A stretch of 64,000 bases of DNA from Oscillatoriaceae cyanobacterium Prado104 (GTDB taxonomy: Bacteria > Cyanobacteriota > Cyanobacteriia > Cyanobacteriales > Microcoleaceae): contig JALOON010000006.1 in assembly GCA_025454405.1 (NCBI GenBank), positions 124,001 through 188,000 on the forward strand, read 5' to 3'. Below are positions 9,771 to 18,200 of this stretch, piece by piece. The notes beneath the pieces were generated by a model. The model saw nothing but the letters and a program-made list of their open reading frames with translations. It had not been told where the DNA came from and did no database searches. Every line of letters begins with the position of its first letter. The stretch's first letter is position 1. A program made the position numbers and the translations under genes.

Positions 9771-10452
9771 TATTGTCATAGTAGAAAGTAAAAATGATAA
9801 AATTTTCATGCAGGCAATGGTTGAGAAACTAAACTGCGATATCCAGGTAGCATCACCTATTTATATAGATGATTATAAAAGTTTGGAAGGCTTGAGCGAA
9901 AGAGAGTTAATCAAAGCTTTAAAAAATTTAGAAAGAAAGATTGACCAAAAAGATATCGAAAAGATTGGAATTATTATAGATCTTGATAACGATTCAGAGC
10001 AAGAGCGGCTTAACTTGGTCAATAAATGTGTAAAACAGGTGTTTGAATCGGAAACTTTGTCAAGCACTAAACAATTTATAGATATTTGTACAGCAGATAT
10101 TGGAACAAAGGCAAAATTGGCTTGTTACTTTACAAATTTTGAAGGTACGGGCGAACTAGAAACAGTCTTGAAAGCAATAAAAGCTAGAGAATCTCCCCAT
10201 GCTGATTGTTTGAATAGCTGGAAAACTTGCATAGAAAACCAGGGACAACAAATCGATCGCAAAGATTTTGATAAATTTTGGGTCAGCATCTATCTCAGGT
10301 ATGATACTTGCTCAATTCAGGAACAGAAACAAGCAGGAAGAAAATGCAGTATGTCAGGGTTTGATTATGTTATGGAACACAAAAAAGACATTTGGGATTG
10401 GACTCATCCCGCACTCGATGATTTGAAAGCTTTCTTTAAACTTTTTTGCTAA
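9763..10452 (+). CDS. TOPRIM-like/DUF3226-type partner of the AAA ATPase
   Basis: 229 residues, GTG start 8 bases inside the upstream gene, with AAGGAG upstream. The N-terminus IVIVESKNDKIFMQAMVEKL has the Glu of a TOPRIM-like fold, and IGIIIDLDND (about residues 68-77) gives the second acidic motif. This layout resembles DUF3226/DUF4435 proteins, which are encoded beside AAA ATPases. A Cys-containing C-terminal segment (residues 150-210) is not recognised. Likely role: nuclease or nucleotide-binding effector controlled by the ATPase. The DUF assignment is from memory of sequence pattern and not from a search. Confidence 0.7.
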   Translation: MSNIVIVESKNDKIFMQAMVEKLNCDIQVASPIYIDDYKSLEGLSERELIKALKNLERKIDQKDIEKIGIIIDLDNDSEQERLNLVNKCVKQVFESETLSSTKQFIDICTADIGTKAKLACYFTNFEGTGELETVLKAIKARESPHADCLNSWKTCIENQGQQIDRKDFDKFWVSIYLRYDTCSIQEQKQAGRKCSMSGFDYVMEHKKDIWDWTHPALDDLKAFFKLFC

Positions 10453-10584
10453 TTTAACTAAACTAATTTATAAAAAAATCAGCCCCACTACCAACCCCTC
10501 TCCCCCCTCTTCCTCTGCGCCCTCTGCGCCCTCTGCGGTTAATCAAAAAAAATCTCATTCACCAATCCAACAAAACCGACAAAC

Positions 10585-11223
10585 ATGAGCCTAAAAATCT
10601 ACTTCCTGCGCCACGGCGAAACAACTTACAGCAAAACAGGCGGCTTCTGCGGCGACTTAGATCCAGAATTAACCCCAGAAGGTTCTATGATGGCCCAACA
10701 ATTTGCCGCAACTTACGCAAAATTGCCCTGGAATGCAGTTTATGTCAGCCCCATGAAACGCACAATTACTACTGCTAAACCTCTGTGCGATGCTGTAGGA
10801 ATTGAAATGCAACTCCGCGACGGCTTGAGAGAAATCAAATACGGCAACTGGGAAGGCGAAACCGTTGAATCTGTCCGCGAAAAATATGCTGAAGAGTACG
10901 TGAATTGGTTGGCAGAACCTGCTTGGAACGCACCGACTGGCGGTGAAACATCTGTAGAGATTGCCAGCCGATCGTCCTTAGTTATCGCCGAAATTCAGGA
11001 AAAATACAAGAACGGAAATGTTTTAGTTGTCTCGCACAAAGCTACTATTAGAATTATTCTGTGCAGCTTGTTGGGCATCGATTTGGGGCGCTACCGCGAT
11101 CGCATTGCAGCTTTAGCAGCTTCTGTCAGTATTGTTAAATTCGATATTCGAGGGCCGCTGTTAGAAGTTTTGGGCGATCGATCGTACATGGATGAAACTC
11201 TCCGCAATTTGCCCGGTACTTAG
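10585..11223 (+). CDS. Histidine phosphatase family protein (phosphoglycerate-mutase-like)
   Basis: 212 residues with the branch-1 signature FLRHGETTYS at residues 7-16 and the second catalytic His in VLVVSHKATIRIIL (about 150). Length and motifs fit cofactor-dependent phosphoglycerate mutase/phosphatase-like proteins, whose substrates cannot be told from sequence. It lies between phosphoketolase and acetate kinase on the same strand, so a sugar-phosphate substrate is plausible but unproven. The ATG follows a spacer rich in CCTCTGCG repeats and has no clear RBS. Confidence 0.85.
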   Translation: MSLKIYFLRHGETTYSKTGGFCGDLDPELTPEGSMMAQQFAATYAKLPWNAVYVSPMKRTITTAKPLCDAVGIEMQLRDGLREIKYGNWEGETVESVREKYAEEYVNWLAEPAWNAPTGGETSVEIASRSSLVIAEIQEKYKNGNVLVVSHKATIRIILCSLLGIDLGRYRDRIAALAASVSIVKFDIRGPLLEVLGDRSYMDETLRNLPGT

Positions 11224-11262
11224 CAATAGTAAGGTGCGCAGTGCGCACCCTACATTCTAAAA

Positions 11263-11523
11263 CTAAAGAGCGCCTATGTAAGACAATCCTAAAATCGTAC
11301 CTGCTCCCAAAATATGACCGAAACAAGTGGTTCCCAAAACAGCGCCCAAACCAAAACCGCCAAACATATTCGAGGACGGCATTGCTGGCCCGACACTCTG
11401 ATTTTTGATGGTTAATTTGCCGAAAGCAATAGCTAGAATATTGCAAACAATCATGATCAGCCCGATGGTGGGGCTCCAGTCTACGGTTCTCGGCGCAACG
11501 GTCATTAAAACTGTTGTCAACAT
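11263..11523 (-). CDS. psaK: Photosystem I reaction centre subunit PsaK
   Basis: 86 residues with two membrane segments, PTIGLIMIVCNILAIAFG and FGLGAVLGTTCFGHILGAG, separated by the conserved stromal loop TIKNQSVGPAMPSSNMFGG. This is the typical PsaK layout and length. PsaK is a peripheral PSI antenna subunit binding chlorophyll at the edge of the complex. A good RBS (AAGGAG) lies 9-14 bases before the ATG. It is encoded alone, opposite in strand to its neighbours. Confidence 0.95.
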   Translation of the reverse strand: MLTTVLMTVAPRTVDWSPTIGLIMIVCNILAIAFGKLTIKNQSVGPAMPSSNMFGGFGLGAVLGTTCFGHILGAGTILGLSYIGAL

Positions 11524-11843
11524 CGCGATCGGCTCCTTAAAACTTTAGTCAATGAAAATCTAATGATGAAGGTATATCAAACAAATGTAGCGCTTGGCTA
11601 CAAATCGCATTAATACTTAACATTTTGATAACTTTCTTCATTTTATGCTCTGAGAAGGCAGGATTATTCATTGAGAAGAACAGAGAGATGGAACAACAGC
11701 AACCGCAACAGGGCGATGGGGACACGGCAACCGCAACGCAACAGGGCGATAGGAACACGGTACTGCCGTGTCCTGCAAACTTCAACGCAGTTTTTAATCA
11801 TAAAAAGTCGGTACATTCAGCAAAATAGAAATTACCAATTACC
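11524..11843. other. Spacer between psaK and ackA
   Basis: A divergent promoter region that must carry the psaK and ackA promoters. It contains two copies of a CAACAGGGCGAT unit and the palindrome GAACACGGTACTGCCGTGTCC (about 11752-11773), related to the hairpin after xfp. The open frames through it are repeat translations. Confidence 0.5.
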
Positions 11844-13076
11844 ATGAGAATTTTAGTTTTAAATGCTGGTTCTAGCAGCCAAAAAAGCTGTTTTTACGAA
11901 CTAAATGGCCTGCCAGATCGCCCGCCGCAACCCCTCTGGGAAGCGCAAATAGACTGGACTCACCGCACAAATGCAGGGGAGTTGAAAGTCAAAACAGCCA
12001 AGGGCGATCGGCTTGATGAAGAATTAACGGCAGATTCTCGCCCGGCCGCTATTGCTCGAATGTTAGATACTTTGTGGCAGGGAAAAACTCAAGTTATTAA
12101 CAGTTTAAAAGACATCGATATTGTCGGGCATCGAGTAGTTCATGGGGGTCAAAACTACCAGCAAAGTACGCTAATTTCATCGGAAGTCAAAGATGCGATC
12201 GCCCGTTTGTCCCGATTCGCACCCGTCCACAATCCGGTCAATTTAGAAGGCATTGCTGCCGTCGAAAATATCCTGCCGAATGTGCCGCAAGTAGCAGTAT
12301 TCGATACAGCTTTTCACGCGGATTTACCACCTGCAGCATTTGTTTATCCCGGTCCCTACGAATGGGTAGAAAACGGAATTCGCCGCTACGGTTTTCACGG
12401 CACCAGCCATCAGTATTGCGCGCGCAGGACTGCTCAAATTTTGAACCGAAATCTTGCCGATTTGCGGTTGATTACTTGTCATTTGGGCAACGGATGTTCG
12501 CTAGCGGCCGTTCGCGGGGGTAAGAGTATTGATACGACAATGGGTTTTACTCCATTAGATGGTTTGATGATGGGGAGTCGATCGGGCGCGATCGATCCCG
12601 GTATTATCATTCATTTATTAAGGCGATCGAACTGTACTGCGGAAGATATAGATAACCTACTGAATCGAAATTCTGGGTTGAAAGGAATTTCTGGAGTTTC
12701 TAGCGATATGCGGCAAATTTTGGAGGCGATTCAAGAAGGTAATTCTCGGGCTCAACTGGCTTTGGATATTTACGTGCATCGCTTGCGGGCTGGTATCGGG
12801 GCGATGCTGGCAAGTTTGGGAGGATTGGATGCTTTGATTTTTACTGGCGGAGTTGGAGAAAATGCGGCAGTTGTTAGGGATGCGACTTGCGAAAATTTGG
12901 GATTTATTGGGTTAAAATTGGATGGAGAAAAGAATGCGCGATCTCCCGTTGATGAAGATATTGCAGCAGTTGATTCAGCGGTGAGAGTTTTGGTGATTCA
13001 CACGCAGGAAGATTGGGAAATTGCGCGGGAATGTTGGGGGATTTTTGGCACGGGAATTGCGGCTCAATCAAAATAG
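11844..13076 (+). CDS. ackA: Acetate kinase
   Basis: 410 residues. Converts acetyl-phosphate and ADP to acetate and ATP. Visible motifs are LVLNAGSSSQK (1-13), GHRVVHGGQ, RYGFHGTSHQYC, ITCHLGNGCS and FTGGVGENAAVVR, the full acetate-kinase ASKHA set. It lies downstream of phosphoketolase on the same strand; the two form the phosphoketolase-acetate route. The first ATG is consistent with the family N-terminus (MRILVLNAGSSS). Confidence 0.97.
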   Translation: MRILVLNAGSSSQKSCFYELNGLPDRPPQPLWEAQIDWTHRTNAGELKVKTAKGDRLDEELTADSRPAAIARMLDTLWQGKTQVINSLKDIDIVGHRVVHGGQNYQQSTLISSEVKDAIARLSRFAPVHNPVNLEGIAAVENILPNVPQVAVFDTAFHADLPPAAFVYPGPYEWVENGIRRYGFHGTSHQYCARRTAQILNRNLADLRLITCHLGNGCSLAAVRGGKSIDTTMGFTPLDGLMMGSRSGAIDPGIIIHLLRRSNCTAEDIDNLLNRNSGLKGISGVSSDMRQILEAIQEGNSRAQLALDIYVHRLRAGIGAMLASLGGLDALIFTGGVGENAAVVRDATCENLGFIGLKLDGEKNARSPVDEDIAAVDSAVRVLVIHTQEDWEIARECWGIFGTGIAAQSK

Positions 13077-13115
13077 TAAATAAGTTTCGCAGTCAGGAAT
13101 TCAGTCCTTCTTTTT

Positions 13116-13145
13116 GAGGACTAAAGTCCTCACTACAAACTTTTT
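13116..13145 (+). terminator. Hairpin after ackA
   Basis: GAGGACTAAAGTCCTC is a 7-bp perfect stem, followed after 9 bases by a short T-run (CTTTTTATT). It is part of a dispersed 'gaggactaaagtcctcactac' repeat, so it may be a repeat that doubles as a terminator. Confidence 0.5.
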
Positions 13146-13291
13146 ATTGCAGGCGATCGGTCCGGATTTAGTATTATACCAAATCCCGATTAGCTACCCT
13201 CTTTATCTTCTTCCTCTTCTCTTCGCGATCTTCGCGCCTTCGCGGTTCCATAAAAATAGTATTTGGTATCCACCCAGAAAAAATTGCAGCA

Positions 13292-14797
13292 TCAAACCTG
13301 CATATCAATAATTCCCATCATGCCCAAATCTTCATGGTCGAGAATGTGACAGTGATAAACAGTCTTACCCGGAAAATCGCGGAAAGGAATCCGAATGCGA
13401 ACAGTTTCACCCCCGCGCACCAATACAGTATCTTTCCAAGCCCGGTAGGGTTCCGGCTTGCCATTGCGCGATATAATTTGGAAGGCATTTGTATGCAAGT
13501 GGAAAGGATGATCCATCAGATCCGGATCGATATTAACTAATTCCCAATCTTCGATCGAATTTAGTTTTACTTGAGTGTTTACTACTTGAGGGTCAAATTC
13601 TTTCCCGTTCAACAGAAAAGCCATCCCCATTCCGGGAGACATTGCCATCGATAATTCAAAACGCCTGACTGTTTTTGGTTGCGGTAGTTTTTCCACAGGA
13701 ATAAGTTTTTGAGGCAAAGGTAAATTAGAAACAGAACCTTGATAAGTTAGCGTTGCCAAAACTTGAGGATTTTCTGGGGAATTATCTCCCATCATGCCCC
13801 TGCCACCGTGCATCATTCCCATGCCACCGCCCATCATGCCCATACCACCTCGATCGTAAGCTAAATTTAACAAGCGATACTGCGATGGTTCTCTTTCTCC
13901 ACGTACTAAAACTTCTGCCCGTTCCCCCGGTGATAGCAGCAATTCTTTTAATTCTACGGGTGTTTCTACAGCGCCGCCATCGGTGGCAATTAAGTAAAAA
14001 AGATGCTTTTCTAAAACAAGTCGGTAAAATCTCGAAGCAGATGCATTGACGATTCTCAGGCGCAACAAGCCGCCTTTCGCGATCGATAAATTAGGATTAA
14101 CTTGACCGCTGGCAGTCAATATTTCGCCTTCACGCCCCAGCATCATTGCCATATGGTGTGGCGGTTGAATGTTGCCATTGTAATCTAAATCAAAATCTTG
14201 TAAGATTAAAAATTCCTCTTTTGCTGCTTTAATTTCGGGGATTTCATCTAATTCCCCGCGAATTACCAGCAAACCAGCCAAACCGCTAAATACCTGTCCT
14301 GCTACCATACCGTGATGGTGGGGATGATACCAAAAAGTGCCGGATGGATGATTTTTGGGGATAGTAAATTCGTAAGTGAAACTTTCTTTTGGAGGAATGT
14401 TGAGGAATGGATTATCTGCATTGCCAGCAGGAGAAACGTGCAGTCCGTGATAGTGCAGGTTGCTGTGTTCCGAGAGGTTGTTAGTAAAGCGGATGCGGAC
14501 TGTATCCCCTGGCTTTGCTTCCAAGCGCGGGCCGGGTACTTGTTCGTTATAGCTTAAAAGATAGGCTGTTTTTCCTGCTAAGTTTACGGGCTTTAAGCTA
14601 GCTGCAATGTCAACTTCTAGCAAACCACTAGCACTTTTGTAGAGTTGGGAGGAGGTTGGGGGATTGAAGTCGGACGGGGTTGGGGAATTTAAGGATGTTT
14701 TTCTATTTTGCGCGATCGCCCAGCCAAAAGCTGATGCGGTGACGGCACTAGCAGCCGTAAATAAGATAAATTTTCTGCGGTTGATTTTTTTTAACAC
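13292..14797 (-). CDS. Multicopper oxidase (CueO/laccase-like), exported
   Basis: 501 residues. The N-terminus MLKKINRRKFILFTAASAV is a Tat-like signal (RRKF followed by a hydrophobic stretch). Copper ligands are visible in all four motifs: NLHYHGLHVSP, GTFWYHPHHHG, DHPFHLHTNAF and VYHCHILDHEDLGMMG. A Met/Gly-rich loop around residues 318-338 (GMGMMGGGMGMMHGG) recalls the Met-rich Cu(I)-binding insert of CueO. Likely role: periplasmic oxidation of Cu(I) in copper detoxification. Its promoter region carries ATTTCATCCCAATTTCATT, nearly identical to a motif upstream of the DUF305 gene at 25729, suggesting common copper control. Confidence 0.93.
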   Translation of the reverse strand: MLKKINRRKFILFTAASAVTASAFGWAIAQNRKTSLNSPTPSDFNPPTSSQLYKSASGLLEVDIAASLKPVNLAGKTAYLLSYNEQVPGPRLEAKPGDTVRIRFTNNLSEHSNLHYHGLHVSPAGNADNPFLNIPPKESFTYEFTIPKNHPSGTFWYHPHHHGMVAGQVFSGLAGLLVIRGELDEIPEIKAAKEEFLILQDFDLDYNGNIQPPHHMAMMLGREGEILTASGQVNPNLSIAKGGLLRLRIVNASASRFYRLVLEKHLFYLIATDGGAVETPVELKELLLSPGERAEVLVRGEREPSQYRLLNLAYDRGGMGMMGGGMGMMHGGRGMMGDNSPENPQVLATLTYQGSVSNLPLPQKLIPVEKLPQPKTVRRFELSMAMSPGMGMAFLLNGKEFDPQVVNTQVKLNSIEDWELVNIDPDLMDHPFHLHTNAFQIISRNGKPEPYRAWKDTVLVRGGETVRIRIPFRDFPGKTVYHCHILDHEDLGMMGIIDMQV

Positions 14798-14880
14798 GAT
14801 CGCACCTCTTGTTCTATAATGATTGCGAAAGGTTTCAGATGAATTAACTGTCTGGAATACTCTCTAGCGTGCCAAAATCA

Positions 14881-14899
14881 AATGAAATTGGGATGAAAT
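14881..14899 (-). promoter_or_regulatory. Candidate copper-responsive operator of the multicopper oxidase
   Basis: On the minus strand this reads ATTTCATCCCAATTTCATT, a direct repeat TTCAT-N6-TTCAT with an 11-bp period, 84 bases upstream of the start. OmpR-family regulators such as the cyanobacterial CopR bind direct repeats of this spacing. The copy before the DUF305 gene differs at one base. Confidence 0.6.
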
Positions 14900-14964
14900 T
14901 TCTGTATAATTAAGGTTTTTTTAATTTTTCGCCTTAATGATGGAAATCACGATCGAAAAAAGAA

Positions 14965-15275
14965 CTGTCTTTAACTCAAAACTCACGCATTCAAAACTCA
15001 AAACTCCCTATCAACTCAAAACTCCCGAAAAACTTAAAACTGAAAACTCCCGAAACTTAAAACTCTCTTTCAACTCAAAACTCAAAACTAAACTCAAAAC
15101 TCAAAACTCCCGAAACTTAAAACTCTCTTTCAACTCAAAACTCAAAACTCAAAACTCAAAACTCTCTCACTCCCTCTCAACTCCCGAAAAACTTAAAACT
15201 GAAAACTCCCGAAACTTAAAACTCTCTTTCACCTCAAAACTCAAAACTCAAAACTCAAAACTCCCTCTCAACTAT
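14965..15275. repeat. AACTCAAAACTC microsatellite tract
   Basis: About 300 bases made almost entirely of variants of AACTCAAAACT, AACTTAAAACT and AACTCCCGAAAA. Higher-order units of about 57-60 bases recur within it. The plus-strand open frame through it is low-complexity translation and not a gene. Similar shorter tracts flank many genes here. Confidence 0.85.
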
Positions 15276-15279
15276 CAAC

Positions 15280-18200
15280 TTACCAAGGACTGCCAATCAT
15301 TACAAAAGCCGACCAATAATAAGGATGAACGAATTTAGTATCCCTAAAATTTCGCAGAGACTCCGGCAACTGCACGTCAGTGCCCCGACTCGTGCCCCGC
15401 AATTTGCCGCCTTCCAAACGCACTTCTCCCCGCAACATCGCGATTTGTGCTTGCCGCAAAGCTGCAGATTTAATCGGCGCTGTCCTCAACTGCTGGTAAA
15501 ATTCGCTCATCAATCCCAAAGTACCTTCATCGGAAACGTACCACAAACTCGCCACAGCCGTTTGCACGCCCGATTGCACCGCCAATCCCCCAAAACCCAA
15601 CTCCGCACTTTCATCTCCCACCGCAGTGCGGCAAGCACTTAAAACTAACAGATTCACTTGCGGATTGTTCAAGTTTAACTGCCGCAATTGATTTAGTTGC
15701 AGCCGGCTGTCCCAGAATTGAATAAAAGAATTACTTGCCGCCCCCGGCCGAAATTCACCGTGAGTAGCTAAGTGAACGATACCAAAAGGATTTCTTTGAT
15801 GTTCCCGCGTCAAATTCTCTACGGTAAATCCCTCATTCAAAAAACTCGCACCCGGCCAAGTTCTGGCAATAGATGCTATTTCAGCAGGCACCGCAGGCAA
15901 AGGATTCAAATCGGTAAATTCCGAGGCACCCATTGCTAACACGCGAAGGTTCCTGATATCGATGTAGCGAGTATCAGTTAAAGTGACGCTGGGCATCAGA
16001 TTGAGATTGTAATTTTCAATCAAAAATTGCTGTCCGTCGTGCAAAGCAGCAAAGGGAAATCCCCGCAAACCTGCATCGGCAATAAAAGAGATGGTATCAA
16101 TTTCCCGCTCTTTTAAAGTCGGTTCTAAAGGAGCAACAATCCACTGATAAAGTTGTTTGGCAAATGGCAGGTAACTGGTAGTTCCCCGTACTCCCGGTTT
16201 GGTAAGTTCCTCTCTAAATCGAGTTACAACTCTGATTAATTGTTCTCGGTTCGCAGCGGGGACGCTTTTGTAAGTTATTGCGCCAGAAGCTGTTATCAAA
16301 ACCAAATCTAATTGATCCGATCGCGAGAAAAGATAAATTATACTGGGCTTGATACCTGTTGCTGCTGACAGTTTTTCTAACTGATTTTGAATTTCTTGGG
16401 TCGATAGCGCTTCTTCCCTGAATTCTTGCCCGAAATACTGTTTGAATTGCCCGCTAAAAGAATTGTCCAGCAAAGATAAAGCTTCTGATACATTGCCAGT
16501 ATCTAGTTGGCTGGCAATGTCGCCGCGAAATACTGATTGAAAAACCGGAGTTCCGGTATTTAAATCGATTAAATTGCTGACAACTCGGGGAGTTACAATT
16601 CTTTCTTCAGGAATCGGTTCTGGAATGATTTTTATGTCTCGCGCTACCCTATTTTGATTTTCCAGTTGTTGGGGATTCAAGGGTCGATCCGGTTCTGGAA
16701 ATAATGATGTTGGTGGTTCATTTGGCGGAGTTGGTTCATTTGGTGGAGTTGGTGAAGTTGGCGGAGTTGGTTCATTTGGTGGAGTTGGTGGAGTTGGCGG
16801 AGTTGGTTCATTTGGAGGAGTCGGTGGCGTTGGTGGAGTCGGCGGAGTTGGCGGAGTTGGTGGAGTTGGTGGAGTTGGTGGAGTTGGTGGAGTTGGTGGA
16901 GTTGGTGGAGTTGGTGGAGTTGGTGGAGTTGGAGTTGGTGGAGTTGGAGTTGGAGTCAGAGGCGTTGGAGTTGGAGTTGGAGGAGTTGGAGAAGTTGGAG
17001 TTGGCGGAACAATATTGACAGAATTGCTAGCAGTCCCCGCAGCAGTACCGTTAACTCTGGCATCTCCTTCGATAAAAGGTATTTGCGGGTTTCTATTGCC
17101 GCCGCCGTGGCGGATTGAAATCGATCCGGGTTGGTTGCCGCCAACTGTGGAAAGGCTAACTCTAGTGCCGTTTTGGTTGATAAAAGTATCAGTTATGCGA
17201 ATTAAATCGGGAGTGGTAATTGTAATATTACCCCCAGGCGCATTTACTGATAAAATAACTAGATCATTTTGAGCGTTAATGCTAACTGTCGGAGCGATCG
17301 CGCCACTCACGGGATTGACATTAATCCGCCCGATATTAACATCAATGGTGCTGTCACCTGCAGCTAAAATATTCACAATTTCCGCAGCATTAATATTGCC
17401 TGTTTCGACTGTTCCCCTGCTGCTAGAAACATCAACAGCAACTCCCTGCAAATTTTCCGCATTCACGGCTAACGGCGCTCTTAAAGTGACATTTCCAGTC
17501 GTGCCGTCGGTATTGCCGATCGCAATTCTTCCCGAATTGCTGTTTGCATTAACTCCGACTCCCCGCAAATCGCCGGCAGTTATATCGCCCGAAGCTGTTA
17601 AATTGAGAATGCTTGTGGTTGCTGTTCCCGCGCCCAGCAAGATATTTCCCGATCTGCTATTTGCATTAACTAATGTTCCCAGTAAATCGCCTGCTGTTAT
17701 ATTATTAGAACCTATGATATTGACAATCCCACTAGATCCAACATTGCCGATCGCAATATTGCCTGCATCGCTATTGAGATCGACTGCTAACCCCTGTATA
17801 TTTCCCCTACTGCTTAAGCCATTGGTTGCTCTTAAAGCTATGTTAGCTGATGGAGCATCGATCGAGCCAACGCTAAGATTATTTCGGGCATTCAAACTGA
17901 TGACTGGAATCGGATTAACTAGATTTGGTGGGACAGGATTATTTATATTTCCCGTGCTAATTGTTTGTCCTGCTGCAATTCTAACATCTCCAGAAGTGAT
18001 GATATTTCCCGCAGTAACATTCCCATTGATGCTGCTAGCAGTAACAGTTGCAGCGTTGATATTGCTTGTATTTAAATCTCCTGCCGCGTTCAAAGTGATA
18101 TTTTGAGTTGCTGTATTATCTCCAACACTCAGACTTCCAGAATTGCTAGTAACATTCACTGCCACACCGCGCAATTCTCCGCGCGAATTCACGTTTTGTC

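Noticed and set aside
11625-11828. Plus-strand frame of 67 residues upstream of ackA
   Set aside because: Built on the CAACAGGGCGAT/ACACGG repeats; no RBS or family likeness.
14937-15338. Plus-strand open frame of 133 residues rich in KLKTQNS
   Set aside because: Pure translation of the AACTCAAAACTC microsatellite.
17279-18106. Plus-strand open frame of 275 residues with hydrophobic segments
   Set aside because: Antisense to the beta-helix region of the haemagglutinin-CHAT gene; the hydrophobic look comes from complementing N/G/I-rich repeats.
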